This document shows, piece by piece, positions 21,713-34,026 of a stretch of DNA of 64,000 nt (positions are counted from its first letter, which is position 1; every line of letters starts with the position of its first letter). The position numbers and the translations under genes were made by a program. The notes under the pieces are model-generated. The model saw nothing but the letters and a program-made list of their open reading frames with translations. It was not told the DNA's origin and searched no databases. The DNA comes from Acanthosepion esculentum (Eukaryota > Mollusca > Cephalopoda > Sepiida > Sepiidae), in NCBI GenBank assembly GCA_964036315.1, contig OZ038480.1:9352703-9416702 (forward strand), written 5' to 3'.

Positions 21713-22204
21713 ACCCATTAGAAATGACGGGTTTTCTACACATGTATCAGTTCTATAGCCATTTTTCTGCTTTCTCTTTTCGGAGAAATGTTATTAAACT
21801 GCAATTATTCAAACTTCAAAAAACTTCATATCAGCAAAGATATTTTAATTAGTTAAATAAAAATGTTTTTAAAACCTTCGCTCTTCATTTTGTTTGAAAT
21901 AGAAAATTAAATTAAAAAGCAACAAACATAAGCAAATGATTAAAATGTTGAAACTAAAAAGTGGCAGAGAAATGGATGGTTAAATACGCAGTAAAGTTCT
22001 CTTTTAGTAGCAGGAAAACTAAAAAGGCGAAAACCGCAGGTGAAGTAGAAACTAAAAGGTTTACTTTGATTTATTTATTTATTTTGTATTTTCATAATAT
22101 GTCTTTTTATTTTCATTTAAAACTTATTCGATTGGAACTGGAATTTTTTTTTAAATTTGAATTAATGAGTTAATTTAAGATCTTCATTTTGATTTTTTTT
22201 ATAT

Positions 22205-24382
22205 GTTGAAAATGTCCGACTATTTATTTATTTCCTTTAATAGATATTATTTATTTATTCCCTTTAATTGACATTATTTATTTTCTTTAATAGACATTAT
22301 TTATTTCCTTTAATATACATTGTTCATTTATTTTGTTTAATGGACATTATTTATTTTCCTTAATAGACATTATTTATTTATTTTAATATACATTATTCAT
22401 TTATTTTCTTTAATAGACATTATTAATTTCCTTTAATAGACATTATTTATTTATTTCCTTTAATACACATATATTTATTTCCTTTAATAGACATTATTTA
22501 TTTATTTCCTTTAATACACATTATTTATTTATTTCCTTTAATACACATATATTTATTTCCTTTAATAGACATTATTTATTTATTTCCTTTAATAGACATT
22601 ATTTATTTATTTCCTTTAATACACATTATTTATTTATTTCCTTTAATACACATTATTTATTTATTTCCTTTAATAGACATTATTTATTTATTTCCTTTAA
22701 TAGATATTTATTTATTTTCTTTAACAGACATTATTAATTTCCTTTAATAGACATTATTTATTTCTTTTAATACATATTTATTTATTTCCTTTAATAGACA
22801 TTATTCATTTATTTCCTTTAATACACATTATTTATTTATTTCCTTTAACACACATTATTTATTTATTTCCTTTAATAGACATTATTTATTTATTTTCTTT
22901 AAAAACATTATTTATATTTTTTAATAGACATTATTTATTTCTGTAATAGACACTATTTATTTATTTCCTTTAATATATATTATTCATCTATTTTCTTTAA
23001 TAGACATTATTTATTTATTTCCTTTAATATACATTATATCTTTATTTCATTTAATAGAGACTATTTATTTATTCATTTTATAGACGTGATTATTTCCTTT
23101 AATAGACATTATTTATTTATTTCCTTTAATAGACATTATTTATTTCCTTTAATTGATATTATTTAATTATTTCTTTTATAGACGTGATTTATTTCCTTTA
23201 ATAGACATTATTTATTTAATTCTTTAATACACATTATTTATTTCCTTTAATAGACATGATTTATTTAAATCTTTAATAGACATAATTTATTTATTTTCTT
23301 TAATACACATTATTTATTTATTTCCTTTAATACACATTATTTATTTCCTTTAATAGACATTATTTATTTATTTCTATTATATGCGTGATTTATTTATTTC
23401 TTTAATACACATTATTCATTTCCATTAATAGATATTATTTATTTATTTCCCTTAATATACATTATTTATTTATTACCTTAATACACATTATTAATTTCCT
23501 TTAATAGACATTATTTATTTATTTAATTTAATAGACATTATTTATTTCTTTTATATACGTGATTTATTTATTTCTTTAATACACATTATTTATTTCCATT
23601 AATAGACATTATTTATTTATTTCCTTTAATATACATTATTTATTTATTACCTTAATACACATTATTTATTTCCTTTAATAGACATTATTTATTTCATTTA
23701 ATAGACATTATTTATTTATTTCTTTTATATACGTGATTTATTTATTGCTTTAATACACATTATTTATTTCCTTTAATAGTCATTATTTATTTAAATCTTT
23801 ATAGACATAATTTATTTATTTTCTTTAATACACATTATTTATTTATTTTCTTTAATACACATTATTTATTTCGATTTAATAGACATTATTTATTTATTTC
23901 TTTTATATACGTGATTTATTTAATTCTTTAATACACATTATTTATTTCCATTAATAGACATTATTTATTATTTCCCTTAATATACATTATTTATTTATTA
24001 CTTTAATACACATTATTTATTTCCTTTAATAGACATTATTTATTTATTTCATTTAATAGATATTATTTTTTTATTTATTTTATATACGTGATTTATTTAT
24101 TTCTTTAATACACATTATTTATTTCCTTTAATAGACATTATTTATTTATTTCATTTAATAGACATATTTATTTCTTTGATATACGTGATTTATTTATTTC
24201 TTTAATACACATAATTTATTTCCATTAATAGACATAATTTATTTATTTCCTTTAATATGCATTATTTATTTATTTCATTTAATAGACATTATTTATTAAT
24301 TCTTTTATATACGTGATTTATTTATTTCTTTAATACACATTATTTATTTCCATTAATAAACATTATTTATTTATTTGCTGAT
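22205..24382. repeat. 2.2-kb minisatellite, unit near tttatttcctttaatagacatta
   Basis: Long array of 19-27 bp units, core 'cctttaatagacattatttattta'. Variants use 'acaca' for 'agaca'. From about 23080 a second variant, 'tttatatacgtgatttattta', appears at intervals, giving a partial higher-order pattern. No coding content. Confidence 0.95.
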
Positions 24383-24466
24383 GTCGGCAAAAAACCGTTA
24401 ACTCATGTTTATGTTTTAATACACTTTCATTATTAATAATGTGTAGTTTTTATGTTGGCATAAATA

Positions 24467-25265
24467 TCATGGATCATCCCAGGTTTTACAAGTTCTTGTT
24501 CTATTTATTATTTTCCATTTTACTTTTGGTGTTTTATTCATTTCTTTTAAATGCCAAAAATATTTGGATAGAGATGTCTGATTTCTATTTCTAATATTAT
24601 TGAAGGAGCTTTTGTGTTGTCTCCATCTAATTTTAAATTCATTCTTTGTTGACCCAATGTATATCCTATCAGTGTTAGGACTCTCAATGGATGAGATAGT
24701 GCATTGGTATACCACAGATTTTATGAGGCATTTATTTTCCAACGGGCAGTCTTCAGGGTTTCTACAATCACATAATTTTTCATTATTTTTGTCTAATTTT
24801 AGTTTAGGATTTTTATTAATACTGCTTTGGCATGCGTGTTTTTCCAGGATTTTATTATTATGTTTTTTTATGATTCTTTCTAGATTTTCAGTGCAACTGT
24901 AACTTAATTTTAAGGTGTTTTTATTAAAGATCTCGCTAAGGCTACTATTAGTAGGAAAGTTTTTTTCAATTAAAGCTAGGAACGTATGTCCTAGCTTAGT
25001 ACTACCATTTGGTTGAACGGAGGGGTATACCAGATGATTTTGCTTTTCCTGTTTTTCTTCCTAATAGGACTACTGTTTCTATAACTTTTGTTAGCGTTTT
25101 TGTATCCGCTATTTTTTTAGGGCTGTGTTATAAAAATTACTGTGTTGTCGGAATATTTCCTTATTAGTGGAGTTCATGCTGATTCTTTTCTCTATTGATG
25201 TGGGTATATGCTTAATTATAGATGGAGGGTGGTTTGACTTAGGGTGTACATGAAACAGCCATTTG
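24467..25265 (-). pseudogene. Penelope-like element: RT C-terminus, Cys-rich linker and GIY-YIG endonuclease
   Basis: Minus-strand relic. In order: 'HPKSNHPPSIIKHIPTSIEK' (about 25255), an RT-thumb-adjacent block, 'KKNRKSKIIWYTPPFN' (about 25045), 'GHTFLALIEKNFP', 'IFNKNTLKLSYSC', a CDCRNPEDCPL-type Cys motif (about 24755), then the GIY-YIG-like domain 'VVYQCTI..RIYIGSTKNEFKIRWRQHKSSF' (about 24720-24610). This order is diagnostic of Penelope-like retroelements, whose GIY-YIG nuclease nicks the target for priming. Frames break near 25100 and 25020, and the RT core is absent. Confidence 0.87.
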
Positions 25266-25639
25266 GATAAATAAATAAATAAATACAATAAAATAAAACA
25301 AAATTCTCTGGACACTTCACGACATATCATGGTGCTTTCGCTGTAACTGACCAGATGATGTGCATACATGAATGCCATGATCCGCTTTGAAATAAATATC
25401 CCACCCTACCTCGGCTTGACCTCTTTTCGAAGGTGACTGATATGTGGATAAGAATTAACTGTTAGACCACCTAACCAAAATGGCTGCCCCAGCCGTTTTC
25501 ATAGTAATTAATTTTGCGAACGAACATCCACATAAAGATGCGTAAATTTCAAGATTGGTAATTCCTAAATTTTCGCTTGAGGATGAAACAGGGCTTGACA
25601 CCTTAATTCAATTTAATTTTAATAATTATATTGAGCGTT

Positions 25640-25710
25640 TCGGCTCTCGTTTTCGAAACATGAGAACTCTTATGTAGCGAAGGAATCATATTTTTTTTTA
25701 AATAATTATA
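25640..25710 (-). repeat. Short 'GCCGAAACG' hairpin repeat
   Basis: On the minus strand, a stem-forming segment is followed by GCCGAAACGCTCAATAT, resembling the ends of Penelope-type repeats elsewhere in the window. Too short to assign firmly. Confidence 0.35.
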
Positions 25711-25796
25711 AATATATATAGAAAATATATATAGATCACTTTTTTAAATAAAAATAAATTCTAAAGAACTCTGGATTATAAATTTGATTTCTTTCC

Positions 25797-25798
<2 letters not shown>

Positions 25799-25857
<59 letters not shown>
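25799..25857. repeat. (TA)n microsatellite
   Basis: About 58 bp of perfect TA repeats; a shorter one follows at 25950-25975. Confidence 0.97.
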
Positions 25858-25860
<3 letters not shown>

Positions 25861-26345
25861 ATTTTTGTTTGGGCCTTCTAGTTTCTTTGCTAGTGAAATT
25901 GTAGTTCGACTTTTCCATATTGATATTAATGCATAAATAATAAATATCATATATATATGTATATATATATATATATTAATACATGTCTCATTAAATAATA
26001 TAGATAAGCGTTGTCTATATATTTTATGTAAGTTTTTTTCATATAGTCTGATAATCTTAATAACATTATCATTAAATAATGAAAGAAAATCACAATATTG
26101 ATACATACTTTTTTTTATTTATTTAATCCAATCTGAGCTTTCGGCTTACATAAGCCATTATCAAAGATGACAATTACACAATATATTTATGCAATACACG
26201 AACAAGAAATTGATGATAGTATTATTTGTTTACATGGATGATTTCCAAGCAACGATAAACACGTGCATATAAAACGCTGAAAGCGAAAATCGCACGACAG
26301 CTCATGACGTCACACATGACCACACAATATATATATATATATATT

Positions 26346-26842
26346 TCTGAGATCTAACTAACGTATCTAACTAACGCCTTTATCCACTGTGCCATGTGTT
26401 CTTGAGGACACATGGCAGAATGGATAAAGGCAGGTCCTTTCAAGTTCTCACCTACCTAAACTGGGTATTGAACTAACACTCTTTTGGATCCTGTCATGGA
26501 TCTAACTAACGTCTTTATCCACTGTGCCACAGTGGATAAAGGCATGTCCTTGAGGACACATAGCACAGTGGATAAAGGCGTTAGGTAGATCCAGTGACAG
26601 GACCCAAAAAGTTCAATACCTGGTTAAGGCGGTGGAGAACTTGGAGAGGGGAATTGACAGGAGATAACTGATAACTGACATCCATTAAATATCGCACGTG
26701 GAACTAGAACAGTCTACCCCAGTGAACGAAATAAAGGGTTCAGTTTGACATTACAACCATCTGAAGAAGGCCGGAGCGTACAGCGGCCGAAACCTTGTAA
26801 TAAATATGGCGACAAAGATGAAAACAATAGTCCGAATAATAT
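26346..26842 (+). mobile_element. SINE-1 cluster: head-to-head heads plus one full copy
   Basis: 26346-26405 and 26495-26540 are minus-strand SINE-1 heads ('ctaactaacg', 'ctttatccactgtgcca'); 26405-26480 is a plus head with a B-box-like 'tattgaactaacactc' reading back on minus. A nearly full plus copy begins at about 26552 ('tagcacagtggataaaggcg') and ends in a single tail unit at 26842, where a (TA)n tract starts. The head-to-head heads form inverted repeats. Confidence 0.8.
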
Positions 26843-26876
26843 ATATATATATATATATATACACATACACACACAC

Positions 26877-26940
<64 letters not shown>

Positions 26941-26996
26941 ATATATATATACATATATATATGATACTAATGATATTAATTCATAAATGGTAAATA

Positions 26997-27040
<44 letters not shown>

Positions 27041-27100
27041 ACTAATGATATTAATTTATAAATGGTAAATACTGAGATATATATATATATATGTGTGTGT
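26838..27100. repeat. (TA)n/(TG)n microsatellites with duplicated 38-bp linker
   Basis: Three TA-rich tracts. 'gatactaatgatattaatt' and 'ataaatggtaaatact' occur at about 26962-27000 and 27038-27076, each next to TA repeats, and a relative ('ttgatattaatgcataaata') sits at 25918. TG tracts at 26925-26940 and 27091-27113. Confidence 0.9.
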
Positions 27101-27686
27101 GTGCGTGTGTGTGGGGGGAGTAATTTGGCAGCAACTTTTCTTTTAAACATCTGCATATTCTATTTCGAATTTTCTCATATTTTCTAATGGAACTTTTTAT
27201 TTGAAAATTATCTCGAAATAAATATTGTCCTTAAGATAACCGAGTACTTTCGAACATCATTGTTCATCTTCAGGGTGAAAATTTTTTAACAATGTCTTAT
27301 ATATATGTAGAGTCAAATTTTTTAAAACATTTGCAAATTGTCTTGTAGCGGAATCATGTTGCTACATTTTATTTTATTTTTTACAAACTAAATAAACGTT
27401 ACAAAAACATTTTAATTTCAAAAGATGCGATGTTGTAATCACGTGCATGGCGAAGATTTTTAATCATGTGAAGGCGCGAAAAAGATTTTTTATTATACAA
27501 GCTAAAAGATCGAAGAATACGTTAAGAAATTTTAAAAGTTCAAAGGAAATGGTTATGTGATGTAATTATGAAGAGATATATTATAAACATTGTAGGATGT
27601 TTCCAGAAATATTGTAATCTATACGATTAATAGGCGGTCTTTTTCTTTTCATATGTAGTGCTTCTAAGATTTTAAGGCGTCTAATG

Positions 27687-27819
<133 letters not shown>

Positions 27820-29480
27820 GCACACATACATATATATTTATATATCTCCACTGCTATGGTTTCGTTTTTTAATTTAGTTTGGTTGTATCATAAGTATTAA
27901 TTGTTTGAGGAATGATTTATAATTAACTTCCTTTAATATTGTTAAAATTTATGTGCATTTGTCTGTTTTCATATGCTAGTGTATACGAGCACATCTATTC
28001 ATACACGTATGTAGGTATACGTGCGTGTACATATGCACAAATAAATGTGCGTATATGGGTATATGTATATAGGTAAAAGTCTTATATTCCGGTCCTAAGT
28101 ATTGCGACTTTTTAATCGGACCAAAACAATTTGGCTAGACGAATTTATTACATTAATCAATCGATATTATTAAATAGAATAATTGTTATCATTATTATAA
28201 TTGAATTGTCTAACTCTCGCTAAATATATGAATTGATATTGTTGTAATGTTTTCTATTTTACATGTTTTTTCTCTGCAAAGAATGATTATGAATTTTGGA
28301 TATGCACCCCCACCAAACACTTACTAATACTCTCGTACTAATATAAGAAGGTCCAGCCAGTATCACTTGTGATCTAATATTGTCTAATATTGCTTTCATC
28401 ATAATTACATTTCACAGAAACTTTTCAGAACGTCAGTCTACCATAAAAGGATATAATGTTAATAATTAAACTGTATAGACTATCTTCGCTTACTTTTGAT
28501 ACCTTGTACCAGCTTTCCAAATGAGAGAGCTACAAAAACTCTATTGCTTGGCATAATGTCAAATTGTAACATTTAATATTGACTTCTAGCTTGTCTCTGA
28601 TTTCTGTGGGGGGGTCAACATTTCTTATTTTCTACGCATTAGTTGTAGTAATAGCAGTAGTATATTCAATTCTGTCAAGCTTTCCTTTCATTTGACGTTT
28701 ACTGCTTTAGATTGTGACTCTTGGGTTGATTTTACATATTACAACCATTAACTAAGCTGCATAGATCGGAAATACTACTACAACAACCACTACTACTACT
28801 ACTAATAATAATAATAATATTAATAAAAAGAAGAAGAAGAAAAAGAAGAAGAAAAAATTTGCAATAGAACTTGAACTGAATCTCTTTTTCCTGTGAGATT
28901 TGTATGGAAAACTTTAGCTATATTACTAAATATGAATTTCTCTATCAAGTCAGAGGTCCAATATGAGGATCTCTTATTGAAGGCGCGTGCCGGATGTGAC
29001 GAGTATGAGAGGAGAAAATGCATGCATCTCTGAATACGTTTCGATGTTCCAATACACAACAGACAATCGAGAATGATTCTTACGCGCACGCGTGCGGGAG
29101 AGAATGAGAGAGAGAGAGTTTTGAATGAGAATTACTGTCACTGCTACTATGATTTCACTTCCGGGCACATTTGTTCAGCTTAAGAACAGGGTGTATAAAT
29201 GATTGGTATTCACATCTCTTTAGTGAACTAAATTGAAATCATCGATAGACATTACAGTTCAAGTAAACGCAAGTTTGTTTTGTTCTTATATCAAAATCAG
29301 ACACACAGACACCCAGGAAAATGAAATGCTGCGTAGTCTACATGGATAACGGTTAATTTCAACCTTATCTAAACGATATTTGACGGCTAAAAGTAGAAAA
29401 AAGTTTATATATATATTTTTATGTTTAACATTCTTTTTATAGATACAATTATTTAAGTAAATGCTCTGTTTATAATAAAC
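27820..29480. other. No gene recognised; trinucleotide and GA tracts
   Basis: AT-rich DNA. A compound (ACT)n-(AAT)n-(AAG)n tract lies at 28784-28855 and a GA tract at 29099-29121. Nothing else is recognisable. Confidence 0.6.
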
Positions 29481-29846
29481 AGTATTAAATAACATTTACC
29501 GGCCTGAATGTCCGAGAGATTTTCATAGAAAATCTTCCTCCTCCGACAGGATTCGAACCTTTATGCTATACAGAACCGTCATATAGCCTGACGTGCCTTA
29601 ACCGTTTCGGCCACTGAGGATCGTTCGGTTGGCAAGGTCGAATTTAATGCTTATAAATAGCTATTATAGTTTATAAGCAGTAAATTCGACCTTGCCAACC
29701 GAACGATCCTTAGTGGCCGAATCGGTTAAGGCACGTCAGGCTATATGACGGTTCTGTACAGGATACAGGTTCGATTCCTGTCGAAGGAAGAATATTTTCT
29801 ATGAAAATTTCTCGGACATTCAGCCCTTTAAATGTTATTTAATACT
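29481..29846. repeat. 366-bp long inverted repeat with two tRNA-like heads
   Basis: Two arms of about 180 bp, roughly 90% complementary by eye, meet at 29661-29666. The outer ends (agtattaaataacattt / aaatgttatttaatact) and the central part both pair. Each arm contains a tRNA-like sequence with an A box ('tggccgaa.cggttaagg') and a perfect B-box form ('ggttcgattcc', 29768-29778 on plus; 'ggttcgaatcc' on minus). This is either two head-to-head SINE copies or one fold-back element. A transcript would form a long hairpin. Confidence 0.85.
29704..29789 (+). ncRNA. tRNA-like (Ser/Leu-type) SINE head
   Basis: A long-D-arm start ('tagtggccgaatcggttaagg'), an anticodon-arm-like stem (cgtca/tgacg, 7-nt loop), and a B box with T-arm-like flanks. 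The loop lacks T at position 33 and the acceptor ends pair only partly, so this is a tRNA-derived promoter head rather than a working tRNA. The mirror copy lies at about 29538-29625 on minus. Confidence 0.6.
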
Positions 29847-29944
29847 GGAATTGAAACCCAACCGATTTGACATCAAATATCCTACCCCTAGTCCATCGTC
29901 GCATTTTAACGTTTTGTCTATAGGAAATCCGCCATCGGCCTTGT

Positions 29945-29954
29945 AGTGTGATGC

Positions 29955-29995
<41 letters not shown>
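29945..29995. repeat. (TA)n microsatellite
   Basis: About 36 bp of TA repeats between AT-rich flanks. Confidence 0.95.
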
Positions 29996-29996
<1 letters not shown>

Positions 29997-30966
29997 TAGA
30001 ATTAATTGGTAAATAAATATGCAACTGCAGAATAGAATTCTTCAGCTCGGCCAGTAATTTAAAATCGCCTGATGAAATTCATTGATACGTTTGCAAAACA
30101 CGACTCCAAATGTTTAGCAATTTTGACATGTTTTCGGTTTATCAACTACAAAAAAAATGATATAGGAAATTCACAAAGCATATAACTTGTTTAACATGTT
30201 GCTAAATTAACTCTCCACCCCATTTTTATTTCTTAGGTAATGGCATTGTCTGGTGTGCATAATTTTATGTAACTATTTGTATACGCTTTAGTATATGTCT
30301 GGCTGTCGTTAACTGCCAATCTACGGGTCATGACCCGTTCATAAAAAATAATTAAAAATCTTTGCTTCTTCGTGTTGTGACGTAAGCGAGGTATACAGTG
30401 TTTTTTGTTTCTATTTTTCAAGAGCGGATTCGACACAAAACTCTCTCAATCAGAGTTTGAGCTCCGTTAGACAATTCCATTTTCTGTTCTATTGTCTTCA
30501 AATGTTAGAAGTCGCATCTAAATTTAAGTAACTGTTCTTATCAATGTGTACAATGATTCGACACACAAACCCACAATGTTTTTGAAGATGCATCAGCTGA
30601 CATTCAATTATTCATTCGTAAACCATTTAGCGTATATTAGTCCCAATTTCTTCCTTCCCTTCATATAAAAATGGGTTGACAGATGGAATTACCAGTCTCA
30701 TTACTCTCCATGTATTAATAATTCATTTACACCGACAAGAAATCACTGTCAGTAAAATCAATTTGTAAATAATTCGCTTAGAAAACACACATAAATTTTC
30801 TTATCACTTAAATAACAAGTAAATAATTTCAGCTGATAACGATAAATGATATTTCTAAGTGTTTGTGCCGAGTGTGTATATTCTAATAGATATTGTTCTG
30901 AAAAGAACCTAATTTTGTAATTTACTTAAACTACTACAAGTCAGATATACAATCATGGGCGTCTAG

Positions 30967-31190
30967 GGTACCCTGTGGCGGTGTAATAGTTAGCAGACTT
31001 GGCTCGCTAGGACAATTACGACTGAGCAGTGAGTTCAATCCTCACTGGGTGCCCCATACATTCGGCCTTGTGCCACATCTAAGCTACGCTTGGAAAATCA
31101 TTTTAATTGGGCACCTCGAGGTGGTGTAATGGTTAGCAAGACTGTTTCGCTATGTACTTGCTACCTATAGTGCAATCATTTCTGGGGGTG
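30967..31190 (+). mobile_element. SINE-2 dimer (full copy plus truncated copy)
   Basis: Copy 1 (30967-31107): A box 'tggcggtgtaatagttagca', 'ctcgctagg', B box 'gagttcaatcctcactgggtgcc', tail 'cggccttgtgccacatcta' and 'gcttggaaaatca'. A linker (ggGCACctCG..GTGG) leads into a second head at 31119 that decays after about 70 bp. The same dimer form occurs at 61554-61818. Confidence 0.85.
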
Positions 31191-31414
31191 ACTGGTTATT
31201 CCATTACATCAAAATATCAAATTAATTTACCTACAAATGATTAAATGAAATACAAAAACATTTTAACGGCAGACAACAACGGAATCAAACCCGCTTCGCA
31301 TCATTTCAATAAAAGCAAGAGAAGCATGTTGGGCGCAGGCAACCAAATCCATCCGGTAAAAATCTACTTGTTGCGGATCTCACAGGATAGTGAGAATACG
31401 GCTCTATATTAGTC

Positions 31415-31857
31415 TCTGTCTAAATTTCTGAGATGAGGTATTATGTACATTATTTACATTATTCGGACTATTGTCCTCATCTTTGTTGTCATATTTATTA
31501 CAACATATCGGCCCGTTAGTATCTGTCTATATTTCTGAGATGAGGTATTATGTAAATTATTTACATTATTCGGACTATTGTCCTCATCTTTGTCATCATA
31601 TTTATCACAACGTTTCGGCCGTTGTACGCCCCGGCCTTCTTCAAGTGGTTGGAAAGTCGAACTGAACCCTTTATTTCGCTCATTGCGGTAAACTGTTCTA
31701 GTTCCACGTGCCATGTTTAATGGATGTCAGTTATCAGTTATCTCCTGTTAATTTTCCTCTGAAAGTTCTCCACTGACTGAATCGGGTATTGAACTCAAAC
31801 GCTTTGGGACCTGTCACTAAATCTAACTAACGTCTTTATCCCCTGTGCCAAGTATCT
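31415..31857 (-). mobile_element. SINE-1 copy with two tail units
   Basis: Minus-strand copy. The head is at the right ('ctttatcccctgtgcca', 31857), the B-box region at about 31785 ('gggtattgaactcaaac' on plus), then the body. There are two tail units, each containing 'cctcatctttgt' and 'tttctgagatgaggtatta' on plus, with 'cgtttcggcc' between them. Confidence 0.88.
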
Positions 31858-31929
31858 TTGAGTATAAATATTTCTCAAACAAATTTCACTTAAATCCTTA
31901 AACATTTTTTAGAGATTGTAACGTATTCA

Positions 31930-32995
31930 AAGATTTGTCCTCTAATCTTTCGTTGAATATTAGGTTATGGTGAGATTAGAGGTGTCCATAATGTTGATAT
32001 TCGATATTAATTGGCCAAACATTTAGGGAATCTTTCGTTGAATATTTGGTAATGGTAAGATCAGATGTGTCCATAATGTTGATATTCGACATTAATTGCC
32101 CCAACATTTCGGGAATCTTTCGTTGAATATTTGGTAATGGTAAGATTTCATGTCTCCATAATGTTGGTATTCGACATTAATTGACCAAACATTTACGAAA
32201 TCTTTCGTTGAATATTTAGTAATGGTAAGATTAGATGTGTCCATAAAATTGATAGTCGATATTAATTGGCAAAACATTAAGGTAATCTTTCGTTGAATAT
32301 TTGGTAATGGTAAGGTTAGATTTGTCTATAATGTTGATATTCGACATTAATTGGCAGAATATTTAGGGAATATTTCGTTGAATATTTGGTAATAAGAACA
32401 GATGTGTCCATAATGTTAATATTCGACATTAATTGGCCAAACATTTAGGGAATCTTTCGTTGAATATTTGGGTAATAGTTAGATTACATGTGTCCATAAT
32501 GTTGATTTTTGACATTAATTGACCAAACATTTAGGGAATCTTTCGTTGAATATCTGGTGATGGTTAGAGAAGATGTGTCCATAATGTTGATATTCGATTT
32601 TAATTGGCCAAACATTTAGGAAATCCTTCGTTCAATATTTGGCAATGGTAAGATTAGATGTGTCCATAACATAGATATTCGATATTAATTGGCCAAACAT
32701 TTAGGGAATCTTTCGTTGTATATTTGGTAATGGTAAGATTAGATGTGTCCATAATGTTGATATTCGACATTAATTGGTAGACTATTTAGGGAATCTTTCG
32801 TTGAATATTTGGTAATGATAAGAACAGATGTGTCCATAATGTTAATATTCGACATTAATTGGCCAAAAATTTAGGGAATCTTTCGTTGAATATTTGGGTA
32901 ATGGTTAGATTACATGTGTCCATAATGTTGATTTTTGACATTAATTGGCCAAACATTTAGGGAATCTTTCGTTGAATATTTGGTAATGGCAAGAT
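31930..32995. repeat. 85-bp satellite, about 12-13 copies, with 5-unit higher-order period
   Basis: Landmark 'aatctttcgttg' falls at about 31943, 32029, 32114, 32199, 32284, 32369, 32453, 32538, 32623, 32708, 32793, 32878 and 32962. Unit contents include 'atatttggtaatggtaagat', 'gtgtccataatgttgat' and 'cattaattggccaaacattt'. Units with 'aagaacagatg' and 'ggttagattacatg' recur 425 bp apart, so blocks of five units were duplicated. Confidence 0.93.
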
Positions 32996-33039
32996 ATATA
33001 CACATATAGCTGACCATTGAAGTCAACACTTGTCAAAGA

Positions 33040-33430
33040 CAAAACCATGATTATGTCTTTATGTGCTACCCACTTTACTTTTTGTTGCTTTTGGAATTTT
33101 TCATAGGCTCTGGTCTTGGTTATTTTGTAATATTCTTTATTTTTGATTCTATATCTCATGCGAGATTCGACACAGGATTCATTAACTTGAAGTCATTTTT
33201 AATCATTGATCATAGAAAACGGTTCTATATAGTTTATAGTTTAGACGTTTCTCAAGAAGTTGGATGCCAAGAAAGAGGAGATATCTGTAAAACAACTGGC
33301 GATATTATCTCGTCTGTTGCTACGAAAAGTAACTTCAGCTAAAGTTAAATTGTAGTCTTTAACATAAAGGTATTTTTCCGAATAGCTAGGGCGACTGAGT
33401 GGAAATGTTATCAGAACTGTCATGCGACTG
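33040..33430 (-). pseudogene. Possible degenerate LINE fragment
   Basis: On minus, several short frames in order read 'NLTLAEVTFRSNRRDNIASCF', then 'NDFKLMNPVSN', then 'RYRIKNKEYYKITKTRAYEKFQ'. The composition and broken-frame arrangement look like an old retrotransposon ORF, but I cannot name a domain. A plus-strand 93-codon frame overlaps it and is probably its shadow. Confidence 0.3.
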
Positions 33431-33892
33431 AACTTGGCAATGGTAAATATACTTTGGTTATCTACAGTTACGTTTGACTTTATGAGCTGGTAGTTTTATT
33501 ACGGTATATTTTGACAAGAGTAGGCATCATGGTTCCTCCTTAAAAGTACGAAGTTTGCAACGCTACTAATTCACATTTAGATAGCTGCAGACTCTGCTGG
33601 ATCAATTTATAGAGAGAACAGAAATTGAGATTAGATAAATAGGCTTCTCGCTGAATAATGGAGGAAATGTTATCATTATTTCCTCGCCAACGAGCAAAAC
33701 TTGGAAAACTTGAGATGCTTTGAAATAATAAATAACATTATTAATACGTCTTAAAAATATATTATTATGATCTACTTCATTGCTGAAGTCCATTCATATT
33801 ATCGTGCCAGTTCAAAACTAATAAAAAAGATTTCAATGGAGGTAGACCTTATTCGCAACACAGTCTTCCTACTTTAATCTTCCCACACTGGA

Positions 33893-33945
33893 TCTAACTA
33901 ACGCATTTATCCACTGTGATATGTGTCCTTGACACATACTAGTCT
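33893..33945 (-). mobile_element. SINE-1 head fragment (minus)
   Basis: 'ggatctaactaacgcatttatccactgtg' followed by 'tgtccttgaca'. It is followed by about 75 bp ('aaatatttctcaaa', 'aatttcactta', 'gagattgtaacgtattcaaagat') that also sits immediately after the SINE-1 copy at 31857. Confidence 0.75.
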
Positions 33946-34026
33946 ACTAGAGAATAAATATTTCTCAAATAAATTTCACTTATATCCTTAAACTATTTTG
34001 AGAGATTGTAACGTATTCAAAGATAT

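Noticed and set aside
21488..21758. Three overlapping open frames of about 75 codons with regular motifs
   Set aside because: An 18-bp tandem array is divisible by three and lacks stops in several frames; there is no flanking coding support.
29538..29789. Two tRNA genes
   Set aside because: A and B boxes are good, but the anticodon loop lacks the invariant T33, acceptor pairing is partial, and the pair sits in a palindromic repeat. SINE-type heads are more likely.
31930..32995. CRISPR-like array
   Set aside because: Units of 85 bp are contiguous with no unique spacers, the setting is eukaryotic, and no cas genes are present. The same applies to 35893-36640 and 34027-34605.
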